DNA of 64,000 nt from Misgurnus anguillicaudatus (taxonomy: Eukaryota > Chordata > Actinopteri > Cypriniformes > Cobitidae), in assembly GCF_027580225.2 (NCBI RefSeq), contig NC_073348.2:41078501-41142500 (forward strand), in the 5' to 3' direction. The position numbers were made by a program, and so were the translations under genes. Below are positions 12,401 through 23,900 of the stretch, one piece after another (position 1 is the stretch's first letter; each line of letters begins with the position of its first letter). The notes under the pieces were generated by a model, which was not told the DNA's origin, did not search any database, and was given only the letters and a program-made list of their open reading frames with translations.

Positions 12401-15299
12401 GCTATACCTTTAAGGTCATTGGTATCTTATCCTGGTTTCTTTAGAATTGGCATTACAACAGCTGTTTTGAGAACAGATGGAACAAATCCAGTGGTAAGGG
12501 AAGAGTGAATAATATCAACAATAAAAGGAGACAGCCTTAAAAAGGACAGTTGGTAAAGGATCAAGAACACAAGTGGAAGATTTGGATTGATGAACAAGTA
12601 TATTATGAACTAAGGGTAAAATAAACTCAAAGTGGTTGTGAGGGAGCAAATAAAACTGAGACACGTGGAAAACTAAACTAACTTTGTAGTTAGATGCAAA
12701 GTTTAAGGATTTTGATCAATGTAAAATTAAAAAGTGTTTTTATGTACTGTATTGAGTAAATGCAGGTACTGCACACAAGATGATATCATAAATCCTGCAT
12801 GATAACATAATCATTTAAACAAAGAGACATTCATTCACAAACATTCATTTAGATTTTTTAATCAAATTGTTGAGAAAGTGATTTAATTTCAGTTGTGTTG
12901 GTTTAATGTCTCGTCGTGTCTCTCTCTCTCTGCTCTCTCCTCCATCATCTATAATGAAAATCATTTACACTCCCTCATCAATGTTTAACATCCATGTTTT
13001 ATTTATTTGGCAAGTAGATGTGTATTAAGCAGAATAATGTAGAGTCAGCTGGTCATGTTCACATCACTCTGTCAGGGTTAATTTTATGACATAAGGCAGC
13101 TGAATGTAGTTTTGTGTTTTTATAATCGTTCCCCCTTTACACACCTGTGACCAGCTCTCTGACCTCCACATCATTCGATCTCCTCAGCAGCCTAAGAAGT
13201 GCGGGTATGCCGTCGGAATTTTTAATAGCCACCTTGTTGAAGTTGTCTCTTCCGAAGGAGATGTTCCTCAGCGCGCCGCATGCTTTACGGTGGACTTCCG
13301 GTTTGGGGTGGTCGAGAAGAGCCACCAGGACCGGGATTCCTCTCAGCTGTCGGACCTCTTGCTTGACATTGTCGTTCTCATAGCAGAGGTGCTGCAGATA
13401 CGCGGCGGCGTTGGACTTCACCGGGTCCATGGGGTGGCTCAACATGGCGATGACCTCTCTGAGGTTTGGGTCCCTCCAGCGAGGGTCTTTGCGAATGGTG
13501 TCCAGGCTCACCATGCTGGCACGTTTGTTCGGTATGAGCGTTTGCATCCTGTACAGATCCTGTAAATACGGATGGGCCAGCGGACCCAGGTGGTCATCCA
13601 CAGAGAGGTCTAAGCTCTGCCTCGTATGATGAGTCCCGGCTAGGATGGGTACAGAGGGTCGCGGGTCTATGCCTTCCTGTTCACCTTTAGTAGAGTTGTT
13701 ACAGGTGGGCAGCGTGTGTCCGCCTCGAGCGAATCCATCCCTGTGCAGCGGCAGCGTGTAACAGTTTTCCGGTAAGTAATTCCTGGTGGACAGATTTGAA
13801 TACTGGTGGTAAGGGAACCTGGGCAGCACGGTGCTGTAATTATTGAGAAAGCTGTACAGAGCTGATTGGTGGTCCTTGATGTTCTCACTGCTCGGGTCGG
13901 AGGTCACACTGGCTTCAGATTGAAGTGGTTTAAGCACACATGCATCTTCCTTCTCGGCATCAGGAGGTGGAGATTCATCTTGATTTTGGTCATCTGGACA
14001 TGTTGTCTGAGAGTCCTCCAAACATTCAGATGACCCTTCCTAGAGATTATAACAACACTGTTAAGTGTCCTACTGAGATACTATCACTGTTAGACAGTTT
14101 AATGCAATAAAGATACAGCTGATATCATCACGAGACATCTTATATTAGAGGATTTCAAACAGACTGAGTGAACACAAATGATGAACATCAGAATCATTTT
14201 ATTATACTGTATGTAAACATTGGAGTCTGCCACATATCTACAATGATCTCTTTAATATTTGTTGTTTCTCAAAGACGATGAAATTAAATGAAGATCAAAT
14301 GAATCCTAGTGAAATTAAACTTCTGAATAATGAAGTGTTTTGTACCTTTAGTATGTGTTCATGAGAGCTGCTGCTGCTGCTACTGAGTGGATTTGATTCG
14401 GAATCAGGACTGAAGGATTTCTCCGTTCCTATACCAGAACTTTCAGTCTATAGAAATTATAAAGACATTACCGAGCACACATGAGTATTAGATTTAGTTT
14501 AAGATGCCATCGATAAACTTTCATCTGAGGTGAACATAGAAAATAAAAGATTTGAACACTTTAAAGGGGACATTTCCCCCTTTTTTCACACTTTTTTAAG
14601 ATGTCAAATAAATCTTTGTTGTCCCCGGGGGAGTATGTATGTGAAGTTTTATCTGAAAATACCCCACAGATAATTTATTATAAGATGTTAAAATTGACAC
14701 TTTGTAGGTGTGAACAAAAATGTGCTTGTTTTGGGAGTGTCCCTTAAAAAGCAAATGAGCCAATAATCCAAACACTGATCACCATAATGCTGGTCTGTTG
14801 AACTTGAAACTCAATTGTGCTGTCAATTTTTGTCTCTCTCTCTGCACTAAATGGCGGTGTCGTGGTTGGATAGTGCAGATTAAGGGGCGGTTCTATTATA
14901 ATAAGATCCCCTTCTGACATCACAAGGGGAGCCGAATTTCAATGAGTTATTTTTTCACATGCTTGCAGAGAATGGTTTACCAAAACTAAGTTACTGGGTT
15001 AATCTTTTTTTACATTTTCTAGGTTGATAGAAGCACTGGGGACCTAATTATAGCACTTAAACATGACGTCAGATTTTCATCATATGTCCCCTTTAAAATA
15101 ATCTTCTAAATTTCTGGTAATAACATTTTTATTCATTATAATCTCAAGACAGAAATCCTACATAAGTTTCAGTGTTGGGTGAGTTTTCAGGTTTGATTGT
15201 AGACCCATCTGTCGTCTCTTCGGTGCTGTGAAGTTCTTCTGTCTGATCTTTGGCGTCATTATCTGAGGGTTCAGCTGGTGGTTCGTCTGGGTCCGGTTT
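6486..15299 (-). CDS. arvcf: ARVCF-type delta-catenin (armadillo repeat protein), 5' end not resolved
   Basis: p120-catenin family member that binds cadherin juxtamembrane tails and stabilises cell-cell junctions. Fourteen coding exons splice in phase: 15162-15299, 14346-14447, 13145-14039, 10959-11142, 10767-10884, 10159-10327, 9457-9528, 8778-8905, 7697-7847, 7317-7509, 7064-7175, 6896-6983, 6681-6757 and 6486-6578. They give 839 residues plus a stop (human ARVCF is about 960). The armadillo repeats begin near residue 266 ([10 protein letters not shown]) and run through [53 protein letters not shown] and [15 protein letters not shown]. The last exon ends DSWV, the PDZ-binding tail typical of ARVCF. 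The region before the repeats is poorly conserved. The usual N-terminal coiled coil (ASILASVKEQE type) was not found, so one or more 5' exons are missing from this model. The EWF motif normally encoded before DLPKR also appears to be absent. Confidence 0.9.
8342..8664. repeat. MITE family B, TTAA-flanked, in an arvcf intron
   Basis: The termini are inverted copies: TTAAAGCAACACCAAAGAG at the left and CTCTTTAGTGTTGCTTTAA at the right, about 320 bp apart. No coding capacity is seen. Confidence 0.8.
9650..9872. repeat. TGTGTT-rich interspersed repeat
   Basis: This AT-rich segment has many TGTGTTA/TAACACA motifs in both orientations and ends in CTAAGAGTGTA, a terminus I associate with fish MITEs. 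A (CA)n/(GC)n microsatellite follows at about 9905-9952. Confidence 0.45.
10434..10668. repeat. CAACGTTGA-rich interspersed repeat
   Basis: Repeated TTCAACGTTGA-like motifs lie between a left end near CCCAGCAGTCAT and a right end TGCTTTCTGGG. The ends are approximately inverted. It is probably a non-autonomous DNA element. Confidence 0.5.
11200..12260 (-). mobile_element. degenerate non-LTR retrotransposon (LINE) fragment, reverse-transcriptase region
   Basis: On the minus strand this reads reverse-transcriptase landmarks in order but in different frames: [13 protein letters not shown] (about 12130), [13 protein letters not shown] (about 11960) and YAD(H)TQLYL (about 11880). Frameshifts and stops break the frame, and the catalytic YADD reads YADH. 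The motif set resembles L2/CR1-type fish LINEs. It lies in the large arvcf intron between coding exons 3 and 4, in the same orientation as the gene. The limits are approximate. Confidence 0.75.
12263..12413. repeat. MITE family C, 151 bp, TTAA-flanked
   Basis: The left end TTAAAGGTATTGCGGAGGAT is inverted at the right end (ATCCTTCGCTATACCTTTAA). A closely similar second copy lies at 25581-25739, with small indels between them. Confidence 0.85.
14561..15096. repeat. MITE family A, full-length copy, in an arvcf intron
   Basis: It starts TTAAAGGGGACAT and ends ATGTCCCCTTTAA, so the termini are inverted and TTAA-flanked. The internal sequence matches the other family A copies over several hundred bases. 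It lies between coding exons 1 and 2 of the arvcf model. Confidence 0.85.
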
Positions 15300-15720
15300 C
15301 TTTTGGAGAAGAATAAGAAGGATGAATACACGTGACGTGACATTGACAGTGTTGTCTTTACAGTCAAACTCTCCTGATAAAAGTCTTTATAGTAAACAGC
15401 ATTAAATCTCTCGAGATGCTTTGATAAAAATATCATAAATTACAGGCTTAAAAAATCACCTCTGCTCAATTTCTCTAAATAATTCTCATTCATTAGAGGA
15501 AGCGTTCACAAACACTCTTAAATAAGAGGAATAACTTTTCTTCAATGCTTTTGTGAATTAAACATGAGAAGTCCATCAAAAACACTTGCTGTAAACACTA
15601 CAGTACAGTAACTACAAACTAAACTCAAATACTTAAGATGTCATCACACTTCTAATATATTTACAGTGACTCAAAAAAAACTTGAGACTTTCTTAAATGT
15701 CTGAGATTACGCAACGATAT

Positions 15721-16180
15721 TCAAAGGAGACATTTCACAAGATTTTTTAAAGAATCTTTGGTGTCTCTAGAGTATGTATGTAAAGTTTAAGCTCAAAATA
15801 CCCCACAGATCATTTATTATAACATGTTAAAATTGACACTTTGTAGGTGTAAGCAAAAATGTGTCGTTTTTGGGTGTGTCCTTTAAAATGCTAATGAGCT
15901 AATAATGCAAACACTGATCACCATAATGATGGTTTTGTTGATATTGAAACTCAATTGTGCTGTCAATTATTTTTTCTCTCTGCACTTAATGGCAGTGCTG
16001 TGGTTGGATAGTGCAGATTAAGGGCATGTGTTATTATAATAAGATCCTCTTCTGACATCACAAGGGGAGCCAAATTTCAATGAGCTATTTTTTCACATGC
16101 TTGCAGAGAATAGTTTACCAAAACTAAGTTACTGGGTTGATCTTTAACACATTTTCTAGGTTGTCTGGGGACCCAATTAT
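15721..16180. repeat. MITE family A, damaged copy
   Basis: It has the same body as the copy at 14561-15096. The left end is mutated (CAAAGGAGACAT) and the right end is cut off after ACCCAATTATA. The two copies are direct repeats about 1.1 kb apart. Confidence 0.75.
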
Positions 16181-16389
16181 ATATAATATTCCTCTTGTTA
16201 TTCTGCAATAGAGGACCATTACATCTCTCATCTACAGAACTCATGATATAAAGATGATTTATCTCTGTCACACACACACACTAAAGCTTGAGATTTAATA
16301 CTCAGAGATAAAGAGATTCTGTTATTTCCTACTGAAAATAGAGAAACCAAATATGGGAAAAAATACATTTCTTTGGTCAAAAATATGTT

Positions 16390-16760
16390 ATAAATATATG
16401 CTAAATACATTTAGTAGAAAGTAAAGACTAATTTAATATATTTTATATAATTGTATATAAAAGTTTGTTTAAAAATATAAAGTATAAAATGTATAAAATT
16501 TAACATTTTATTATAAATATATTTATTATAAATTTATATTTATTTTAATATTTTCAAACCTGTTATATTTATTTTTATATTTATATAACTACTTAAAAAA
16601 ATATTTTTTATTAAATAAATTTCAAAATATACAAAAAATTGTCAAAAAAATTATATTAGTAAAAAAAGAAACATTTTAGCACATATATTTTTGGGCATTT
16701 TTTGTTTATATTGAAATACATTTAAAATATTATTTAAAAATATATTTTTGCCGTATGGGA
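16390..16760. repeat. extremely AT-rich low-complexity block
   Basis: Almost entirely A and T, with repeated TATAAA/TTTATAT motifs. No reading frame or exon is seen. Confidence 0.7.
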
Positions 16761-17246
16761 AATTTCACGAATAAAAACATACAAAACAAGACTAAACATA
16801 TTGTTGACCAGACATTTCCATTATTGATCACTGAACTATTACTAATATTAATTTAACTAATTTAACTCTTGTTATAATATGACATATTCACGGTTTTTCA
16901 GGGTATACAAGAGTTTGAGTTTTTTTGTGAGTTTTTTTATTTGTATCAAAAAAACAAGACTGAAAAATACTGTGGTATACCTTGGTATTTACTGTAGTAA
17001 CGTTACAACACCAGTATAGTGTTTTTAACCTTACCATAGTAAATATCAAAGTAAAATACAGTATTTTTTCAAGTGGGTCATTTCTGATATGTTTATTATA
17101 TGGAAAATAGGGTCAAGTTTAATATCCTATTTTAAGTGTCATTGAAAGATGTTGCTCGTGTGAACTTTAGTGTCTGATTGACTGAATGTTTTTAACCTTC
17201 TCGTGCTCATCATGACGTCATGTGACTGAACCTTAAAAACATTTAC

Positions 17247-17304
17247 CGCCAGTCACGTCGTTGAGTCTCTTAGAGATCTGACACTGAAAATCATCAAACT
17301 GAGT
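17247..17304 (-). CDS. candidate upstream exon, possibly arvcf 5' coding
   Basis: On the minus strand acceptor ttaag is followed by a frame reading TQFDDFQCQISKRLNDVTG and then a consensus donor (GGCG|gtaaat). The frame stays open to the acceptor and is coding-like. Its exit phase (1) does not match the entry phase (0) of the 15162-15299 exon unless a weaker donor (GAC|gtgact) or another exon is used. I do not recognise the peptide from ARVCF or other delta-catenins. Confidence 0.25.
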
Positions 17305-17731
17305 CTTAATGGCGCATTACAAACACATGAATCAATCACAGAGCAAAGACAAACTTGAGTCCGATCCGCAGCTGCATCAGACACGAGCAGATCGAGCAGA
17401 TGCCGCATGCGTTTGTATGCCAGTCGAGTTGTGCTGCATCCAGCCGAGCTACACTACACATCATCTCACAAATCAAACACATCAGTACTGAAGGACACAC
17501 AAACAGCAGCCGTGCAGGACGTGATGTGCTGCAATTTACATCTCCACATGTGTGTCATGACATCATCCACATACACACACATGTGCATGCATGCAAATCT
17601 AACATTGACTGCTCAATACAGCAGCAGCAGCAGCAATGCATGGAAAGATCCAGAGAGACTGAAGCCCAACCCCTTAACACGCTGCAGGTCTGAATGCAGC
17701 AGATGCAGAGAATCAGTCAAGTACAGAAGAT

Positions 17732-17821
17732 AAGAGAAGAGAAGAGAAGAGAAGAGAAGAGAAGAGAAGAGAAGAGAAGAGAAGAGAAGAGAAGAGAAGA
17801 GAAGAGAAGAGAAGAGAAGAG
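17732..17821. repeat. (GAGAA)n pentanucleotide microsatellite
   Basis: About 18 uninterrupted units of AGAAG/GAGAA. The long lysine/arginine/glutamate-rich frame that crosses it is an artefact of the repeat. Confidence 0.95.
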
Positions 17822-18174
17822 ACTCACCTCATTCACCTCGACAGACATCACGACGGCTTCCACTGATTTCTCTCTTGATAATGAAGCTTTACTTCAGCTC
17901 ACACATGAGCAGCCATTCTTTATCACAGCTCATGCATCCGTCCACATGAACTCACGTGTACACACACACACATACACAGACACACACACCCCCAGCCTCG
18001 CGCGTGCGTTCTGCAATAGCTGCTGCGATGTGATTCACGCGCTCTTCACGGCCCAGTCAGGAGAACGAGACCTCCTCGCGCGTGTTTGTCATTCTGTAAA
18101 TCACTTCATTACCGCAGCGGAGGAGAGACGAGAGACCGAATTCAAAGAGCATCCAAACAGATCCCCTCTCACAA

Positions 18175-18181
<7 letters not shown>

Positions 18182-18209
<28 letters not shown>

Positions 18210-18240
18210 ACAGCAGAGAGAGAGAGAGAGAGAGAGAGAC
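18182..18240. repeat. (CA)n followed by (GA)n microsatellite
   Basis: About 14 CA units are followed directly by about 13 GA units. The region just to its left (18000-18090) is locally CpG-rich and could be a minus-strand promoter or 5' untranslated exon of arvcf, but no start codon or donor decides it. Confidence 0.85.
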
Positions 18241-18259
18241 TCATAACTCACAGATCATG

Positions 18260-20110
18260 AGCTCCATCATTCAAGTGGCACATATGAGAGCGGTTCAAAC
18301 TTCACTTTGATTTTCATGTGACATTATTATTATTATTTATCAGAGAGGAGGAGCAGTTAAAAAGTACAAACCCTTTCCAAATTAAAATTGTGTAATGTTG
18401 CTTAACACAGACTAAAAAGGCTTTAACTGAAGGTTAGTTCCACAAAAACCACAAACAATAAGAAAACAGCATAAAGGAGGGATGAGATGATAAACATACT
18501 AACATCAGACTGCATGATGTGTGATGATGATGATGATGGTACTCTCCAGCACAGACACCATCATCACCCGCAGACAGCATCTGTCACTCACTGCTATATA
18601 AACACGCTCATCTGTGTGAGAGACATGAAGAGATTCATCACTAACATACAGTTACTAACCATTCACTATAAAGAGATCATCTCATGAGCAGGCAGTTTGA
18701 AATGAATGAGCATGATTATGATAATACATCGATCCATCAGTGGAAGAATATTTCAGACATGTTTGGCTAACATTTTCTGATTTTCTAAGTCATAATAATG
18801 ACGTAATTATGTGAAACTTCTATACAAAGCAGTACAAACTTCTGACCAGAAGTGACCAGGTGGAGTTCACCAATCCAATGTGAATCCATCGCATGATTTA
18901 GACATTCAATGTGTCTGTGGGATTTAATGAAGAGATCAAGATGCAGAAGAACATGAGAAGATAAAATGATGTTGGGGCTTGAAATAAACATGATTTTATA
19001 ATGAATTATTTATATTGGTAGATCAATATTAATGAGCAAGTAAGGATGTGCTTTACTGTACTTTGCATGATGTAAACTTGTAAAATAATAACTGATCTGT
19101 GTAAGATACACATGACAAACAGATTGAAAACTCACGCCTTCTCTTTCCTACAAGTTTTGAAAAGTTTTTTTTGAACATGGGTAACTGTTATGTATCATTG
19201 ACATTGACCCCATATTCCTTTTATGGAAAATCATTTGACATGCCCACATTGCACAAATATAGTTTTGTGCTGTTTCAACATCGCATAAAAGCCATTCTCC
19301 TCAAATCGCTGTGCATCTGTTTCAGGTCATAATTAATAAACGTCAAGCACACTGATTATCATGCAGCTTTGTACCGCATCACTCCAGCTGAGCTGTGCAT
19401 GTGCTGTGATTTCCCTGAAACATTCACTAAAGCTGATCTGTCTTTTATAAATCTGATGAAACTTCAGAGATATGAAGGATGTAATATTTACTCTATAAGT
19501 ACTCAAGACGAGATGAGCAGAAACAGCTGTGTTATAGGAGCTTTAACCCTAACCCTAACTAATGACACTGAAGCTGTTTAAGATATTTTAAATCACATAA
19601 CTATTTCTCCAGTAATGATGTAGAAACAATAATAAGAGTTTATGTTTATGAAGAAGAAATCAGGTATGATGTACTAATAAAACATCACTTACATCAGTGC
19701 TCAGCAAAAATACTACAATACATGTTTGACATCAATTGTAATCAATCAATGTAAGCTGCTTTGTGTTTTTTCGGCTCTTTCACCAAAACAACAAAATAAA
19801 TGAAGAAAAGAAAGTTTAAGTGTAAAGTGAAAAACACCTGCTGTGATCTTTAACATTAACTGTAACGTGAACAAGATCTGAAGTTTACCAGTTCTTCACT
19901 AAAGTATATCAACAAAATAATGCAGATTCACAGTCTATTTTTTAAACTCAACATTGCTGCACTTGTAAATATAACAAATACCGGTATGCATGAAAAAGTT
20001 TAATTGCAATAATAATTCATTCATAGAAATAAATGTATGCATTTTATTAATGCACAGAATGAACTGATTTTCCACCAAGCTTCTTTTAGATCAAATAATG
20101 CAACATAAAT
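18260..20110. other. intergenic between arvcf 5' side and zdhhc8 3' end
   Basis: No exon is recognised. It contains a (GAT)n tract near 18522-18540 and a short interstitial telomere-like run at 19543-19560. Confidence 0.4.
19543..19560. repeat. short interstitial telomere-like repeat
   Basis: Two to three units of CCCTAA (TTAGGG on the other strand). Confidence 0.6.
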
Positions 20111-20114
20111 ATGA

Positions 20115-20797
20115 TTAAAAGGTGCAGTGTGTAATTTTTTAGAAGGATCTCTTGACAAAAATGCAAAATAATATACAAAACTTTATTATCAGGGGTGTAT
20201 AAAGACCTTTCATAATGAACCGTTATGTGTTTATTACCTTAGAATGAGATGTTTTTATCTATATACACCTTACATAGAAGTCGCCATTTTGTGCCACCAT
20301 GTTTTTACAGAAGCTCTTAAAGGGATAGTTCACTTTAAAATAAAAATTCTGTCATCATTTCCTCATCCTCATGTTGTTCCAAACCCGCACGAGTTTCTCT
20401 TTCCTGATGAACACAAAAGAAGATATTTTGATAAATTATGGTAAACACACAGTTGACGGTACCCATTAAATTACATCATATTTTTTTATTCCTACTATAG
20501 AAGTAAGTCTATGGTCACTTACTGCTGTGTGTTTACCATCATTCCTCAAAATATCTTCTTTTGTGTTCATCAGAAAAAAAGAAATCCATACAGGCCCACA
20601 ACAACACGAGGGTGAGTAAACGATGACAGAACTCCGATTCCAAAGTGAACTATCCCTTTAACGGACAAACTTTTTTTACTAGGTTGTCTCTGGCGATCCG
20701 TAGCTTTTCTATGTGTTTGAGCAGTGGACTGAGCCCTTGGTTGCAATTCGCAACCTCACCACTAGATGCCACTAAAATTTACACACTGCACCTTTAA
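20115..20797. repeat. MITE family D (GGTGCAGTGTGTAA ends) carrying a nested MITE
   Basis: The outer ends are TTAAAAGGTGCAGTGTGTAA and the inverted ACACACTGCACCTTTAA. The element is split by a family E fold-back element at 20317-20661. The related copy at 22900-23206 lacks that insertion and shows the unoccupied TTAA site. Confidence 0.85.
20317..20661. repeat. MITE family E, fold-back element nested in family D
   Basis: The long inverted repeat begins TTAAAGGGATAGTTCAC and ends GTGAACTATCCCTTTAA. The two halves are near-complementary through TCATC...CTCATGTTGTT and GAACACAAAAGAAGATATTTTG. The flanks show a TTAA target duplication by comparison with 22900-23206. Confidence 0.9.
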
Positions 20798-20989
20798 ATA
20801 AAAATACAAATCTACATACAAATAGACAAAGAATTAATGAAGGGAATACCACAACAAGTTTCTTACAATGTTTCACCAGCAAACGCACACATTTCTACAT
20901 AATTACTACAATAAAACGTACAAAAATGACTTCGATTGAAATGAAACTTAACCATGAACTGAAAATATTCTTGTAAAGTTTTAAACCGC

Positions 20990-23900
20990 TCAGTTTGGGT
21001 TGATGTCTTTTCTCTCACAGGTGGTGTTGAATGTCAAAGTGTTTTGAGGGATCTGAAGAGCAGCAGGTAATGTGGATGAAGAGATTTGGGATTGACGGTC
21101 CAGTGAATGATAGAAAGACGGCGAGAGAGATCGACCCTGAAGCGCTGCGTTAAAATGCATCGGTGAGCCGGAGGTCCGCGGACCGAGCGAGGCGGATGAA
21201 GAGAGATGAGATCTGCTGACGTAACCGTACGCGGCGCTGCTCAGGAGAAACTCCCGTGAACCGTACGCAGGCGGTGTGGGGCCACGAGATGACCCTCGAA
21301 AATCATACTGCAGGCTGCGTCTGCTGGGAGTGTCATAGACGCTGGCGTCCGATCCGAGAACGACAGAAGGTTTGGATTTGTCATCGGGCTCACGGTGCTC
21401 CTGGATAGAGCTCATCGCTGGTTTAGGGAGGCTATCGTAGTGAACGGGTGACGGAGAATGTCGACTTATGTTCATAAACACCGGGCTGCAGGTGCGCGCT
21501 GGCGTTACCCTCATGTCATCAGGAGCCCTGGATGGATTTGGATCCAGAGGAAGTAAAGGCGTCTGGTTGACCACATGAAGCAGCCTTCGCTGGGTGACTT
21601 CAGCCGGACGGATCAGACTGTCGTAGGAGAGACTACCGGCCCGATTACTGAGAGTTTCTGTCTGCTGACTGCGCAGCTGGACTCTGTCTGCACGGAGACT
21701 GAGCGAGTGTTCGTTCATTGAGTTCAGATTCAGTGTTGGAGACTGCAGACGCTGGATAGAAATCATCTTCTGATCTTCAGACGGCAGCAGACTGGATTCA
21801 CGAACCGAATCCTTTTTCCCAATCTACATAAACAGATGAAGGAAAACTGTGTTGTAACATCTCATTCAGTCCTCTGGGACTGATACAGAGCATTTAAATC
21901 AGACACAATTAGATACTGTATGTCACAAAAACACAACTGTATGTGTAATGGTTTACTGATAAATAAAGAGAAAAATAAACTGCTTTAATATTAAAGGGAT
22001 AGTTCACCCAAAAATAAAAGTGCTGTCATCATTTACTCATTCTCATGTTGTTATAAACCTGTATACATTTATTTCTTCTGATGAACATGAAGAAAGATAT
22101 TTTGAGCACCCTTCGTGGAACCCATTTACTTCCATAGTATTCTTTATCCTACTATTGAAGTGAATGGGGCTCATGATCGGTTAGCTTACAAACATATTTA
22201 AAATATCTTTCTTCATGTTCATCAGATAAATATATACAGGTTTGATAACAACATGAGAATGAGTAAATGATGACAGCACTTTTATTTTTGGGTGAACTAT
22301 CCCTTTCAGCGTTTTAAAACAGCCTATTACTTACTAATTATGACATTTTTTATCAAATCTTTGTAATGCTTTTAGTGCAACACAGTACGATAATAAATAA
22401 ATAATAAAATGAAAAAAACTTTAAAAGATGATGAAATATTTAACAGTCTACTTCAAAAGTATACAAACTACTGTAGTGTGTACTATAAATCTAAAGACAG
22501 TATTTCAGTCTGTAAACGGGATGTGTTGTATTGTCACCTCATGTCTGGGAATCTGATAAAAGCCAGCGCTGGATGATTGAGAGGTTTGATGTTTAGCCCT
22601 CGACTGAAGCAGCCTCTCTTAAAAAAAAACAGAAACATTTAGTGCTCATAAAGATGTTGAGAAGATCAGATGAGAAGATTCATCTCCTTACAGACCTTCC
22701 AGCGCTGCCAAGTGTTTCTTCATCACGAGTGGATCTGGTTTAGGTGGAAGTGGAGGCGGACTGACATCAGGATCAAAAATAACTTCATCTTCATCAGTCT
22801 GAAAGAGTTAAATCACACAAGATAAACCACAGAGGATTGCTTTTTATTCAACTATTAATGAGAGCACTTTCACATTAAACTTCTCTATACTGTAACGAGT
22901 TAAAGGTGCAGTGTGTAAATTCTCATGACAGAAATGTAATATAATCTACATCACTATATTATCAGTGATGTATAAAGACCTCACATAATGAACTGTTATG
23001 TGTTTATTACCTTAGAATGAGATGTTTTTATCTACAGTGTTTCTACAGTAGCCCTTAATGGACAAACTGCTCTACAGAAAGTTTTTTTGTCACTATATTG
23101 ATGTTTGTCCTCTATTGGCTACCGTAGCTTCTCTATGTGTTTCGAAAGAGAGGGGTAAGCTGAGCCGTTGGTTGCAATTCACAAAATCTAGACACTGCAC
23201 CTTTAAACTAATGTTCAAGTAAATCTGCTGACTGATCACAGGTTAATATAGAGTAAGTTATGTGGTTTAATAGATCAGAGTATAAAGTTCATGAACAGCA
23301 TTGCAATTCACAGTTAATGCCTCATTAAGGCTTTAATGATTGTTTTTATTATTTGCTATTCACATTAAATATGTATCACATATATGTGTTACAGGAGGAT
23401 GATGTCTGAAATGATCTTTTACCGGTAGTATTTGTTTCTGGATGTTGTTGTCTTTAGTCTTTACAGCGACCTGATGAGAATCACAATGAGACAATGGAGG
23501 CGGAATGTGAACAGGAAATTTATCCCAAAGTTTTCCAGCGTATCTGTCATTGAAAAGACAGAAAAGATTTACAATGATGTCAATTTCACAAAACCAACTG
23601 TGCTCATTCAGGTTTGGATCAACATGAAGCGAGTAAATCATGTCTGAAGTTTAATTTTTGGAGTAAACTGTGGTAAAACTTCAGCGCTCACGTCGGTGTT
23701 ATGGGGCTGAAAAGAACAAACTTCACATTGCCGAAGCAGCCGCGTGTAAACGGATTGACTCCACCGTGAAACTTCCCAGTAACCTGTAATGATATCACAT
23801 CTGTCAGCATTATTTCAGTTTGATTTAATATCTTCTCCAGGTCACAGGGGTCTCGCTCACCTGTTCATTGGTGGTGCGACCTTTTACCACCAGCACAAGA

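Noticed and set aside
11160..12780. Possible active LINE in the arvcf intron
   Set aside because: The reverse-transcriptase motifs are in different frames, YADD is mutated, and stops are frequent, so only a relic is supported.
18000..18090. Coding exon reading LGREERVNHIAAAIAERTRE on the minus strand
   Set aside because: A stop codon lies directly upstream in frame, the segment runs into a (CA)n tract without a clear donor, and it matches no family. CpG-rich leader sequence is more likely.
17694..18260. 188-codon frame rich in REEK repeats
   Set aside because: It exists because the (GAGAA)n, (CA)n and (GA)n microsatellites have no stops in that frame.
20115..20797. A single 680-bp hairpin-rich regulatory element near the zdhhc8 3' end
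   Set aside because: Comparison with 22900-23206 and other family E copies shows two nested transposons instead.
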